NCBI GenBank assembly: GCA_964468435.1
Contig: CAYXVE010000022.1
Span: 1-64,000 of the forward strand
Length of the DNA stretch: 64,000 bases
From: JBCCTX01 sp964468435
GTDB taxonomy: Bacteria; Bacteroidota; Bacteroidia; J057
Direction: 5' to 3'
The position numbers were made by a program, and so were the translations under genes. The notes below the pieces were generated by a model, which was given only the letters and a program-made list of their open reading frames with translations, made no database searches and was not told the DNA's origin. Below are positions 33,690 to 42,328 of this stretch, piece by piece. Position 1 is the first letter of the stretch, and each line of letters opens with the position of its first letter.

Positions 33690-34088
33690 ATGTACTCAGA
33701 TCCTATAGCAGATTATCTTACCCGCATTAGAAATGCGGTACAGGCTGGACATAAAATTGTCTCTATCCCAGCATCGAACCTGAAAAAGGAAATGACACGG
33801 GTATTACATGAGCAAGGGTATATCCGTAAATATAAATTTGTAGATGAAGGTCCTCAGGGGAGCATTAAAATTGCCCTGAAATACGATCGTGTGACCAAGC
33901 AACCCGCTATTCAGCACCTGGAAAGAATCAGTAAGCCAGGACTGCGTAAATATGTAAAATATAAGCGTACGCCTCGCGTATTGAATGGACTGGGTGTCGC
34001 CATTATGTCAACCCCCAATGGTGTTATGACTGCCAAACAGGCTAAGCAGGAGAAAGTTGGGGGCGAAGTTTTGTGTTACATTTACTAA
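33690..34088 (+). CDS. rpsH: 30S ribosomal protein S8
   Basis: 132 residues. MYSDPIADYLTRIRNAV at the start, RISKPGLRKYVKYKRTP and the end GVAIMSTPNGVMT...GGEVLCYIY are diagnostic. In Escherichia coli S8 represses the spc operon; no obvious S8-like target was identified here. Confidence 0.98.
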   Translation: MYSDPIADYLTRIRNAVQAGHKIVSIPASNLKKEMTRVLHEQGYIRKYKFVDEGPQGSIKIALKYDRVTKQPAIQHLERISKPGLRKYVKYKRTPRVLNGLGVAIMSTPNGVMTAKQAKQEKVGGEVLCYIY

Positions 34089-34098
34089 GAATTAAGTT

Positions 34099-34650
34099 AT
34101 GTCCAGAATAGGAAAATTACCTATATCTATACCTTCAGGTGTTACTATAACAGTAGATAAATCTACTGTTAAGGTCAAGGGACCCAAAGGTGAACTCTTT
34201 CAACAAATCGATCCCGATCTGAGCGTAGAGGTGAATGATGGAGAACTCGTGGTCAAGCGACCTACTGACCAGAAACGGCATGCGTCGATGCATGGATTGT
34301 ATCGCCAACTAATCAACAATATGATTATCGGAGTTACAAAAGGCTATGAGAAAAAAATGGAAGTAGTGGGCGTAGGCTACAAAGCCTCAAATAGCGGTAA
34401 TAAGCTTGAGCTGTCGCTCGGTTACTCTCACCCTATCATATGGGTGCTTCCGCCTGAAATCGCTGTCGAAACAGAAACTAAAAGGGGAGAAAACCCCAAG
34501 ATCATTCTCAGAAGTATTGATAAACAATTGCTGGGACAGATAGCAGCCAAGATTAGAAAATTGAGACCACCAGAACCCTATAAAGGAAAAGGTATTCGCT
34601 TCATGGGAGAACAGATTCGCAGAAAAGCCGGTAAAGCCGGAGGTAAATAA
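34099..34650 (+). CDS. rplF: 50S ribosomal protein L6
   Basis: 183 residues, two repeated alpha/beta domains. MSRIGKLPISIPSGVTI, VKGPKGEL and the C-terminal PPEPYKGKGIRFMGEQIRRKAGKAG (two blocks) identify it. L6 sits near the sarcin-ricin loop, contacting elongation factors. Confidence 0.98.
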   Translation: MSRIGKLPISIPSGVTITVDKSTVKVKGPKGELFQQIDPDLSVEVNDGELVVKRPTDQKRHASMHGLYRQLINNMIIGVTKGYEKKMEVVGVGYKASNSGNKLELSLGYSHPIIWVLPPEIAVETETKRGENPKIILRSIDKQLLGQIAAKIRKLRPPEPYKGKGIRFMGEQIRRKAGKAGGK

Positions 34651-34694
34651 TAGTATGTTAAATACGGGTTTATTCAGCTTTATAAGTAATTAAG

Positions 34695-35057
34695 ATGGCA
34701 AAAACGAGTAAAAAGATCTTACGGAGAAATAAAATCCGCAAAAGAATCAAAGGGAAAATCCGCGGTACGACCGAACGCCCGAGATTGTCTATATACAGAA
34801 GCAATAAGCAGATCTATGCTCAGATTATTGATGATGAACGCGGTGAAACGCTAATAAGTTGTTCTTCTCGAATAAAAGAAGTAAATTCGCAGCCCGTTTC
34901 TAAATCAGAAAAGAGCATAGCAGTCGGAAAAGAACTGGCTACCAAGGCAAAGGAAAAAGGTATAGAAAGCGTAGTTTTTGATAGAGGTGGATACAAGTAT
35001 CACGGTAGAGTCAAAGCCCTGGCAGAGGGTGCCAGAGAAGGAGGACTGAAATTTTAA
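34695..35057 (+). CDS. rplR: 50S ribosomal protein L18
   Basis: 120 residues. 5S rRNA-binding protein with a basic N-terminus (KKILRRNKIRKRIKGK), RPRLSIYRSNKQIYAQIID and FDRGGYKYHGRVKALAEGAREGG. rpsE starts six bases later. Confidence 0.98.
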   Translation: MAKTSKKILRRNKIRKRIKGKIRGTTERPRLSIYRSNKQIYAQIIDDERGETLISCSSRIKEVNSQPVSKSEKSIAVGKELATKAKEKGIESVVFDRGGYKYHGRVKALAEGAREGGLKF

Positions 35058-35063
35058 TACAAT

Positions 35064-35582
35064 ATGGACCTTACAAACAGATTAAGAGTTAAAAGCAGCG
35101 AGGTCGAGCTGCAGGAAAAAGTTGTCAAGATCAAACGCGTGGCTAAGGTGGTAAAAGGTGGACGGCGTTTTAGTTTTAGTGCTATTGTTGTGGTAGGTAA
35201 TGGCGATGGTATTATCGGTTTTGGTCTGGGAAAAGCTAATGAAGTAACTGATGCTATCTCCAAAGGGGTAGATGATGCCAAGAAGAACCTTATCAAGGTG
35301 CCTGTGTTAAAAGGTACTATCCCACATGAGTCTTTTACTAAGTTTGGTGCTGCCAAGGTCCTCCTCAAGCCAGCGGCTCCGGGTACGGGCGTACTGGCAG
35401 GTGGTGCAATGCGCGCCGTACTGGAAAGTGCCGGAATTACAGACGTGATTGGGAAAAGTCTGGGATCGTCTAATCCCCATAATGTGGTGAAAGCTACTGT
35501 AAAGGCTCTCATGGAAATGCATACGCCAAACGATGTATCTAATAGACGTAAAATTCCTTTAGCTAAGGTATTTAATGGTTAA
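35064..35582 (+). CDS. rpsE: 30S ribosomal protein S5
   Basis: 172 residues. RVAKVVKGGRRFSFSAIVVVG is the loop where spectinomycin-resistance changes occur; it looks wild type. GFGLGKANEVTDAI and KAAPGTGVLAGG-like block (here KPAAPGTGVLAGGAMRAV) complete the picture. Confidence 0.98.
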   Translation: MDLTNRLRVKSSEVELQEKVVKIKRVAKVVKGGRRFSFSAIVVVGNGDGIIGFGLGKANEVTDAISKGVDDAKKNLIKVPVLKGTIPHESFTKFGAAKVLLKPAAPGTGVLAGGAMRAVLESAGITDVIGKSLGSSNPHNVVKATVKALMEMHTPNDVSNRRKIPLAKVFNG

Positions 35583-35589
35583 GTCAATG

Positions 35590-35775
35590 ATGTATCCAAA
35601 AGTAAAGATCACACAGGTACGAAGTACGATCAAGCGGCCCAAAGATCAGAAAGCTACAATTCAGGCACTCGGGTTGGGAAAGATTAACCGTACCGTGGAG
35701 AAGGAGGTAACCCCTCAGATACTGGGAATGATCAAAAAGGTGAGTCACCTGATCAAAGTGGAAGAAGTAGAATAA
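35590..35775 (+). CDS. rpmD: 50S ribosomal protein L30
   Basis: 61 residues from ATG at 35590. Two other in-frame ATGs lie at 35587 and 35575; the latter would overlap rpsE by eight bases. The family start is (M)xxKITQVRSTIKRPKDQKA and the end is TPQILGMIKKVSHLIKVEE. L30 is small and not universal. Confidence 0.93.
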   Translation: MYPKVKITQVRSTIKRPKDQKATIQALGLGKINRTVEKEVTPQILGMIKKVSHLIKVEEVE

Positions 35776-35799
35776 ACTCAAAGTTGAAAAAAAGTGGCA

Positions 35800-36249
35800 A
35801 TGAAATTACATACACTGAAACCCAATGAGGGATCAAAAAAGAAAAAAAAGCGTGTGGGAAGAGGCCAGGGATCTACTCGAGGAGGTACCTCTACACGTGG
35901 ACATAAAGGAATGCAATCCCGCAGTGGCTACAAGTATAGACCATGGTTTGAAGGTGGACAGATGCCACTGCAAAGGAGGATACCTAAATATGGATTCAAG
36001 AATCCATTTAGAACTGAATATAAAGTGGTTAACCTGGATACTATTCAGACACTCACAGAAACATATCCCGGTGAAGAGATCAATCATCAGTTTCTCATCA
36101 ATCATGGCATTATTTCCAATGACAAGAAACTGGTCAAAGTACTGGGAAGAGGTGAACTCACTACTAAGGTCGATGTTAAGCTCAATAAAATAAGTAAAAG
36201 TGCACTGGAAGCGATCGAAAAAGCCGGTGGTACTTTTGTAGAGGTATAG
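35800..36249 (+). CDS. rplO: 50S ribosomal protein L15
   Basis: 149 residues from ATG at 35800 (MKLHTLKPNEGSKKKKKRVG, the family start); an in-frame GTG at 35794 is less likely. GRGQGSTRGGTSTRGHKGMQSR is the glycine/arginine-rich extension that penetrates the 50S core. secY follows after six bases. Confidence 0.98.
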   Translation: MKLHTLKPNEGSKKKKKRVGRGQGSTRGGTSTRGHKGMQSRSGYKYRPWFEGGQMPLQRRIPKYGFKNPFRTEYKVVNLDTIQTLTETYPGEEINHQFLINHGIISNDKKLVKVLGRGELTTKVDVKLNKISKSALEAIEKAGGTFVEV

Positions 36250-36255
36250 TACATT

Positions 36256-37599
36256 ATGAAAGATTTGATACAAACTATCCAGAACATTTTTAAAATCCCC
36301 GAGCTGAAGTCAAGGATCATTTACACCATTATGCTGCTCGCAGTATTCCGCTTGGGGACTTTTATCATTTTGCCGGGCATTAATTCAGCACAACTTCAGG
36401 TAGATTTCAGCGCCAACGCAGCTGGGGGTGGAGGTCTGCTAGACCTTTTCAATACCTTCTTGGGAGGTGCCTTTGCAAGAGGATCTATCCTGGCGCTGGG
36501 AATTATGCCTTACATCTCAGCATCTATCGTTGTACAGCTGCTTGGTGCAGTTCTTCCGGCTATCCAAAAGCTGAGATCGGAAGGTGAAAGTGGTCAAAAG
36601 AAAATGAACCAGATTACCAGGTATCTCACAGTAGCTATTACGCTGTTTCAAGCTGGTGGTTACGTTGTATACCTCAATACCACATATCCCAATGCAGTGA
36701 TTGGGTCTTCCTTCTTTTGGATTACGAGTGTTTGTATACTTACAGCGGGAACACTGTTTTTAGTATGGCTTGGCGAACGCATTACAGACAATGGTATTGG
36801 TAACGGCGTATCTTTGCTGATCATGATTGGTATTATTGCTGGATTTCCAAGTGCTCTGATTCAGGAGGCCCGCTCATCACTCCCTATGGTTTTCTTTATC
36901 GAAATCTTGGCTTTGGGATTCGTAACGATGGCTGTTGTCGCGCTTACTCAGGCCGTTCGAAAAATACCCATTAACTATGCACGCCAAATGGTAGGTAATA
37001 GACTTGGGCAAATGGGTAGAGGTACTTCTGCTCGGCAATATATCCCCTTGAAAGTCAACTCAGCTGGAGTCATGCCGATCATCTTCGCCCAGGCAATCAT
37101 GTTCCTGCCAGTAACACTGGTCGGATTTTTTAGCAAAGAGGCTGGTGCCAGTGTAGGGGCAGTCTTTAGCGATATTGAAGGACTATGGTATAATGTTGTA
37201 TTCTTCATTCTGATCATTGTATTTACTTATTTCTACACCGCCATTACAGTAAATCCCAATGAGATTGCCGACCAGTTGAAGAGAAATGGAGGATTTATAC
37301 CCGGTGTAAAACCCGGTAAGAAAACAGCTAATTACATTGATTCCGTACTTTCCAAAATTACACTTCCAGGCTCGATTTTTCTGGGATTTGTATCCATATT
37401 TCCCGCTATCGCTATGCGTATGGGGGTTACTACAGGATTCGCTCAGTTTTTTGGTGGTACAACGCTGCTGATTATGATAGGAGTAATTTTGGATACCTTA
37501 CAACAAATTGAAAGCTACTTGCTTATGCGCCACTACGATGGACTGATGAAATCAGGAAGGGTCAAGGGACGCACTAGAGGAGGTTTAGCTGGAGTTTAA
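36256..37599 (+). CDS. secY: preprotein translocase subunit SecY
   Basis: 447 residues, ten hydrophobic helices. SecY forms the protein-conducting channel with SecE and SecG. Landmarks: RLGTFIILPGINSAQL at helix 1, YISASIVVQLLGAVLPAIQKL, RGTSARQYIPLKVNSAGVMPIIFA (two blocks) and the cytoplasmic loop YFYTAITVNPNEIADQLKRNGGFIPG (two blocks) that contacts SecA and the ribosome. adk does not follow as in Proteobacteria; map does, seven bases on. Confidence 0.98.
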   Translation: MKDLIQTIQNIFKIPELKSRIIYTIMLLAVFRLGTFIILPGINSAQLQVDFSANAAGGGGLLDLFNTFLGGAFARGSILALGIMPYISASIVVQLLGAVLPAIQKLRSEGESGQKKMNQITRYLTVAITLFQAGGYVVYLNTTYPNAVIGSSFFWITSVCILTAGTLFLVWLGERITDNGIGNGVSLLIMIGIIAGFPSALIQEARSSLPMVFFIEILALGFVTMAVVALTQAVRKIPINYARQMVGNRLGQMGRGTSARQYIPLKVNSAGVMPIIFAQAIMFLPVTLVGFFSKEAGASVGAVFSDIEGLWYNVVFFILIIVFTYFYTAITVNPNEIADQLKRNGGFIPGVKPGKKTANYIDSVLSKITLPGSIFLGFVSIFPAIAMRMGVTTGFAQFFGGTTLLIMIGVILDTLQQIESYLLMRHYDGLMKSGRVKGRTRGGLAGV

Positions 37600-37606
37600 T
37601 TTAACC

Positions 37607-38401
37607 ATGGCAAAAGGAAATATCATTTACAGATCTCGTGAAGAGATCGAGAAAATAAAAGAAAGTTCTTTACTTGTAGGTAAAACGCTCGGTGAACTTA
37701 GTAAGCATATAGCACCTGGTGTTCCGACGATCAAGCTGGATGAGATAGCTGAAACCTTTATTCGTGATCATGGCGCAGTACCGGCGTTCAAAGATCATAA
37801 CCCTAGTTTTAGCGAAACTCCTTTTCCATACTCGTTGTGTATTTCTGTTAATGAAGAAGTGGTTCATGGGATGCCCTCGGCACACAGAATCCTTCAAGAG
37901 GGAGATATTGTATCGATAGATTGTGGGGTCTTTATGAATGGATATTATGGAGACTCAGCCTACACGTTCAAGGTAGGAGAGATACATTCCAAAAAGCAGA
38001 AACTGCTAGATGTTACTCGCGATTCCCTTTATAAAGGGATTGAAAAAGCTAGGGATGGCAACCGCCTCGGTGAAATCTCTCATGCAATACAGAAGCATGT
38101 AGAAACGTTTGGCTTCAGCATCATACGCGAAATGGTTGGGCATGGTGTAGGCACAAGCCTGCATGAACCTCCTGAAGTACCCAACTTTGGAAAACGCAGA
38201 TCAGGCGTTAAACTCAAGGAAGGAATGGTACTGGCCATCGAACCTATGGTAAATATGGGAAAGCGATACATCGGAACAGCTCAGGATGGATGGACTGTAT
38301 TTGCAAAAGACAAACTTCCTTCTGCCCATTTTGAACATTGTATAGCAATAGGTAAGGAAGGTACTGAGATTTTATCGACATTTGAATATATTGAAAATTA
38401 A
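37607..38401 (+). CDS. map: methionine aminopeptidase, type I
   Basis: 264 residues. Removes the initiator Met from new proteins. Metal ligands are visible in order: Asp in VSIDCGVFMNGYYGDSAYTF (both Asp residues), His in GHGVGTSLHEPPEVPNFG, Glu in VLAIEPMVNMG and Glu in SAHFEHCIAI. No N-terminal zinc-finger extension. infA starts 13 bases later. Confidence 0.97.
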   Translation: MAKGNIIYRSREEIEKIKESSLLVGKTLGELSKHIAPGVPTIKLDEIAETFIRDHGAVPAFKDHNPSFSETPFPYSLCISVNEEVVHGMPSAHRILQEGDIVSIDCGVFMNGYYGDSAYTFKVGEIHSKKQKLLDVTRDSLYKGIEKARDGNRLGEISHAIQKHVETFGFSIIREMVGHGVGTSLHEPPEVPNFGKRRSGVKLKEGMVLAIEPMVNMGKRYIGTAQDGWTVFAKDKLPSAHFEHCIAIGKEGTEILSTFEYIEN

Positions 38402-38414
38402 AATAATATAAGTT

Positions 38415-38633
38415 TTGGCTAAAAATGCACCTATTAAAGTAGATGGGGAGGTAATCGAAGCATTACCTAATGCGACCTTCAAGGTAAAATTGGAAAACGG
38501 GCACGAACTGCTCGCGCATATCGCAGGAAAAATGCGAATGCACTATATCAAGATACTTCCAGGAGATAAAGTATCGCTTGAAATTTCTCCGTATGATTTG
38601 AGTAAAGGTAGAATCGTATATAGATATAAATAA
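38415..38633 (+). CDS. infA: translation initiation factor IF-1, TTG start
   Basis: 72 residues. Begins MAKNAPIKVDGEVIEALPNATF, read from TTG at 38415; no in-frame ATG gives a proper start. The OB fold is complete: ELLAHIAGKMRMHYIKILPGD and LSKGRIVYRYK. IF-1 blocks the A site during initiation. Two bases separate it from rpmJ. Confidence 0.97.
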   Translation: MAKNAPIKVDGEVIEALPNATFKVKLENGHELLAHIAGKMRMHYIKILPGDKVSLEISPYDLSKGRIVYRYK

Positions 38634-38635
38634 TT

Positions 38636-38752
38636 ATGAAAGTTAAAGCATCAGTAAAAAAGCGTACCTCAGACTGCAAGATTATTCGCAGAAAAGGACG
38701 TGTATATGTCATTAATAAGAAGAATCCTAAATGTAAGCAGCGTCAGGGGTAA
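38636..38752 (+). CDS. rpmJ: 50S ribosomal protein L36
   Basis: 38 residues, MKVKASVKKRTSDCKIIRRK then GRVYVINKKNPKCKQRQG. The classical zinc ligands CxxC...C...H are mostly replaced: the first and third Cys are missing (Thr/Ser and Asn) and the His is a Cys. This is the zinc-free type usual in Bacteroidota. L36 lies between infA and rpsM, the standard place. The 80 bases after it contain no gene. Confidence 0.96.
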   Translation: MKVKASVKKRTSDCKIIRRKGRVYVINKKNPKCKQRQG

Positions 38753-38832
38753 TCCCACATGCTTTATGCTGAAGGATTCAGATCGAGTATTTATTGAGAA
38801 CAGGTCTATCATTTAGAATAAACAATTAAATC

Positions 38833-39201
38833 ATGGCTCGTATTGCTGGAGTAGATTTACCAAAAAATAAAAGGGGAGTCATCGGGCTGACCTATGTTTT
38901 TGGTATTGGAAAAAAGTCCTCTGCTGACATACTGAAGAAAGCTGAGGTAGAACTTGACAAGCGTGTCGAGGACTGGACAGATGATGAAGTTGTACGCATA
39001 CGCCGCATTATTGGTGATGAATACAAAGTCGAAGGCGCATTAAAGAGTGAAGTTACCCTTAACATCAAACGATTGATGGATATCGGCTGTTATCGTGGAC
39101 TACGTCATCGCAAAGGTCTTCCTTTGCGTGGACAGCGCACAAAGAACAACTCTCGTACGAGAAAGGGAAAGAGAAAAACAGTGGCAAACAAAAAGAAATA
39201 A
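38833..39201 (+). CDS. rpsM: 30S ribosomal protein S13
   Basis: 122 residues. MARIAGVDLPKNKRGVIGLT, YVFGIGKKSS and the tail GLRHRKGLPLRGQRTKNNSRTRKG (two blocks) are diagnostic. S13 contacts the P-site tRNA and bridges to the 50S. Confidence 0.98.
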   Translation: MARIAGVDLPKNKRGVIGLTYVFGIGKKSSADILKKAEVELDKRVEDWTDDEVVRIRRIIGDEYKVEGALKSEVTLNIKRLMDIGCYRGLRHRKGLPLRGQRTKNNSRTRKGKRKTVANKKK

Positions 39202-39238
39202 ATCTATATAATATACTGTAGTTGGAAAATACATAACT

Positions 39239-39631
39239 ATGGCAAAATCATCATCTTCATCGAAAGTAAAGAAGAAAAAACGAGTTGAACCCGTAGGTCA
39301 GGTTCATGTTACAGCTTCTTTTAATAACATCATCATATCAGTAACTGACTTGTCGGGGAATGTGATCTCATGGTCTTCTGCTGGTAAAATGGGATTCAGA
39401 GGCTCTAAGAAAAATACACCTTACGCTGCCCAGGTGGCTTCCAATGATTGTGCCAAAAAGGCCTATGACTTGGGACTCAGGAAGGTAGAAGTTTTTGTGA
39501 AGGGAACGGGTTCAGGAAGAGAGGCTGCTATTCGTGCCGTAAATGCTGTCGGCATTGAGATTACGCTAATCAAGGATATTACTCCACTACCACATAACGG
39601 ATGCCGTCCTCCAAAGAAGAGAAGAGTCTGA
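39239..39631 (+). CDS. rpsK: 30S ribosomal protein S11
   Basis: 130 residues. VTASFNNIIISVTDLSGNVI, SSAGKMGFRGSKKNTPYAAQ and the end DITPLPHNGCRPPKKRRV are diagnostic; S11 forms the platform near the Shine-Dalgarno duplex site, where Bacteroidota ribosomes sequester the anti-SD. 33 bases before rpsD. Confidence 0.98.
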   Translation: MAKSSSSSKVKKKKRVEPVGQVHVTASFNNIIISVTDLSGNVISWSSAGKMGFRGSKKNTPYAAQVASNDCAKKAYDLGLRKVEVFVKGTGSGREAAIRAVNAVGIEITLIKDITPLPHNGCRPPKKRRV

Positions 39632-39664
39632 TTTTACCGATAATATTGATTAAATATAATATTC

Positions 39665-40261
39665 ATGGCTAGATACAGAGGCCCAAAGGGAAAGATAGCA
39701 AGGAGATTCAGAGAACCCATATTCGGACCGAGCAAAGCACTCGATCGAAGGAAATATGGTCCAGGACAGCATGGTAAGAGCAGAAAGAAAATTTCTGAGT
39801 ATGCGGTTCAACTCAACGAAAAGCAAAAAGCAAAATATACTTACGGTCTGCTCGAAAAACAATTTAGAAATACCTTTCAGAAAGCAGCACGTAAAAAAGG
39901 AATCACAGGTGAAGTATTTCTACAAATGTTGGAATCCAGACTAGATAATACCATCTTCAGAATGGGCTTTGCACCTACTCGTAGAGCCGCCAGGCAACTC
40001 GTCAACCATAAGCACTTTAAGGTAAATGGTAGAAAGGTAAATATACCTTCTTATTCGATGGAGCCGGGTGATGTGATTACGGTTAGAGAAAAGAGTAAAA
40101 ACTTAGAGATTATCAATCAGCAACTGGGAAAAAATACACGTTTCTCATGGCTTGATGTTAAGCCGGAGTCCCATCAGGGAATATTTCTCAACTACCCTGA
40201 CCGGGAGGAAATTCCAGAAAATATTAAAGAAAATCTGATTGTCGAGCTTTACTCTAAGTAA
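39665..40261 (+). CDS. rpsD: 30S ribosomal protein S4
   Basis: 198 residues. MARYRGPKGKIARRFREPIF, YGPGQHGKSRKKISEYAVQL and the S4 RNA-binding domain (LESRLDNTIFRMGFAPTRRAARQ, in two parts) identify it. It is the zinc-free form. In Escherichia coli S4 represses the alpha operon; the same might hold here but no target was seen. Confidence 0.98.
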   Translation: MARYRGPKGKIARRFREPIFGPSKALDRRKYGPGQHGKSRKKISEYAVQLNEKQKAKYTYGLLEKQFRNTFQKAARKKGITGEVFLQMLESRLDNTIFRMGFAPTRRAARQLVNHKHFKVNGRKVNIPSYSMEPGDVITVREKSKNLEIINQQLGKNTRFSWLDVKPESHQGIFLNYPDREEIPENIKENLIVELYSK

Positions 40262-40314
40262 TTATATACTACTTATTTTTTTAGAATCATTTTTATACTA
40301 AAAATAGATACCGT

Positions 40315-41304
40315 ATGGCACTGTTAAATTTTCAAATGCCCGAAAAGGTGGTATTGGAGAAAGAAAGCGAGTTTTATGGTCGCTTTCAGTTGCGTCCACT
40401 TGAAAGAGGGTACGGTATCACTGTCGGGAATGCATTGCGTAGAGTATTGCTGTCCTCTTTGGAAGGATACGCCATTACCGCGATCAAAATACCCAATGTA
40501 GAACACGAGTTTATGGTCGTCCCCGGAGTGATTGAAGACGTTACAGAAATCATCTTAAATCTGAAAAAAGTAAGACTTAAAAAGCTTATCGAAGAAGGTG
40601 ATTCGAAAGTGTTCGTATCTGTACGTGGTAAAGATGTTTTTACGGCTGGTGATATAGGTGAACAGACTTCTACCTATGAGGTTACGAACCCCGCACATGT
40701 GGTCGCTCATATCGATCCCAAAATGCAATTTGATATAGAACTTACTATTGGCAAAGGAAGGGGATATATGCCTGCACAAGAAAATAAATCTCCTAATGCT
40801 CCCATTGGAGAAATTCCGATTGATGCTATATTTACCCCTATCCGTAATGTGCGCTTCGATGTGGCTGACTACCGTATCGAACAGAAAACTGACTATGAGC
40901 AACTGGAAATTGAAGTAAAAACAGACGGAACCGTAGATGCAGAAGCAGCCCTGAAAGAAGGTGCAAATATATTGCTCAGACATCTCATGTTGTTTACAGA
41001 TGAGAAGATCACACTTGCTTCTACTGAACCTGAAAAGAAAGAAGAGGTAGACGAAAATTATCTGCAAATGCGGAAGCTATTGAAAACTCCACTCTCTGAA
41101 CTTGACCTCTCCGTCAGGGCATACAACTGCCTGAAAGCTGCTGATATCAAGTCACTGGGAGATCTGGTTAGCTACAATATTGCTGACTTGCTGAAGTTCA
41201 GAAATTTTGGAAAAAAATCGCTGACTGAACTCGAAGAACTCGTAGCTGAGAAAGGTCTCAGTTTTGGTATGGAGGTCAGTAAGTATAAACTTGAAGAGGA
41301 TTAA
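40315..41304 (+). CDS. rpoA: RNA polymerase alpha subunit
   Basis: 329 residues. The N-terminal domain (about 1-235) dimerises and holds beta and beta': RFQLRPLERGYGITVGNALRRVLLSSLEG (two blocks), then FMVVPGVIEDVTEIILNLK. After a short acidic linker (EKKEEVDENYLQM), the C-terminal domain (about 255-329) binds UP elements and activators: LDLSVRAYNCLKAADIKSLG and FGKKSLTELEELV. rplQ follows after 35 bases. Confidence 0.98.
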   Translation: MALLNFQMPEKVVLEKESEFYGRFQLRPLERGYGITVGNALRRVLLSSLEGYAITAIKIPNVEHEFMVVPGVIEDVTEIILNLKKVRLKKLIEEGDSKVFVSVRGKDVFTAGDIGEQTSTYEVTNPAHVVAHIDPKMQFDIELTIGKGRGYMPAQENKSPNAPIGEIPIDAIFTPIRNVRFDVADYRIEQKTDYEQLEIEVKTDGTVDAEAALKEGANILLRHLMLFTDEKITLASTEPEKKEEVDENYLQMRKLLKTPLSELDLSVRAYNCLKAADIKSLGDLVSYNIADLLKFRNFGKKSLTELEELVAEKGLSFGMEVSKYKLEED

Positions 41305-41339
41305 GATTTGTATCACTTTATCTTGAAGACTGATTATTC

Positions 41340-42215
41340 ATGAGACACAGGAAAAAGCTCAATCATCTAGGGCGAAAATCTGCTCACCGTAAGGCTATGA
41401 TGGCAAACATGGCTTGCTCATTGCTAGAGCATAAGCGCATAAAGACTACCCTGGCTAAGGCTAAAGCACTCAGAGTATATGTTGAGCCGCTTATCACAAA
41501 GTCCAAGGTTGATACAACACATTCCAGAAGGATTGTATTCTCTTATCTCAAAAATAAAGAAGCTGTTAAAGAACTTTTTCTGGAAGTATCACCACGTGTC
41601 CTTGACCGTCCAGGAGGATATACCCGTATTCTGAAAATAGGTAATAGACATGGGGATAACGCAGAGATGGCTTTCATAGAACTGGTCGACTTTAATGAAC
41701 TAGCACCCGGTAAAGCATCCAGTGTCAGTGCGACAGGCAAAAAGCGTCGTAGAAGAGGTAAGAAGAAAAAGGATGATACGCAAGATGCCGAAAACGTACA
41801 GGATCGTCAGGAAGATAGTGGATCAACCGGATCTGTTGAACGTCAGGATCTGACCCGGATAGAAGGTATCGGTCCCAAGATCCAGGAAATTCTTTACGAG
41901 AATGGCATAGAGACTTATGAGATGCTTGCAGATGCAGATGTTGAAGATCTTGAGCTGGTGTTGTCAAATGCTGATAGCCGCTATAAATCACACGATCCCA
42001 CTACCTGGCCACAACAGGCGAAGCTAGCTCATGAAGAAAAATGGGAAGAGCTAGATCAACTTCAGGATAAGCTTCAGGGTGGAAGAGTAGTAGATGAGGC
42101 AAAACCCGCGGAGGGTGAAGAGATTGAAAACTCTGGAGAATCCACTGATGAAGAGTCCACTAATGAAAAATCCCAGGAAGATCAAGCAGATGATGCTGAT
42201 AAGAAAGAGGAGTAG
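41340..42215 (+). CDS. rplQ: 50S ribosomal protein L17 fused to a helix-hairpin-helix domain
   Basis: 291 residues, more than twice the 120 of most L17. Residues 1-125 are L17: MRHRKKLNHLGRKSAHRKAM, ANMACSLLEHKRIKTTLAKAK and the VSPRVLDRPGGYTRILKIGNRHGD region. A basic linker (KKRRRRGKKKK) leads to a domain at about 170-250: LTRIEGIGPKIQEILYENG (helix-hairpin-helix, DUF4332-like), then SRYKSHDPTTWPQQAKLAHE. The end (250-291) is strongly acidic. Related HHH modules are attached to L17 or L21 in other Bacteroidota, by memory. The extension may bind rRNA or another protein. The gene ends the supercluster. Confidence 0.95.
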   Translation: MRHRKKLNHLGRKSAHRKAMMANMACSLLEHKRIKTTLAKAKALRVYVEPLITKSKVDTTHSRRIVFSYLKNKEAVKELFLEVSPRVLDRPGGYTRILKIGNRHGDNAEMAFIELVDFNELAPGKASSVSATGKKRRRRGKKKKDDTQDAENVQDRQEDSGSTGSVERQDLTRIEGIGPKIQEILYENGIETYEMLADADVEDLELVLSNADSRYKSHDPTTWPQQAKLAHEEKWEELDQLQDKLQGGRVVDEAKPAEGEEIENSGESTDEESTNEKSQEDQADDADKKEE

Positions 42216-42274
42216 GAATAATTTGATTATCCTGGATATCTTTTTTTAGAAAGACAGAATAACAAACACACTTA

Positions 42275-42302
42275 GAGGAAGTCAACCTTTTAAGACTTCC
42301 TC
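42275..42302. terminator. hairpin between convergent rplQ and AlbA_2 gene
   Basis: GAGGAAGTC (42275-42283) pairs with GACTTCCTC (42294-42302), 10-base loop. On the + strand there is no T-run after it; on the - strand the tail is only partly T-rich. The stem is the same as at 54407 and shares GGAAGTC/GACTTCC with 49271. Confidence 0.6.
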
Positions 42303-42328
42303 TCAAATATGTTAAAATTGCTCTCCTT

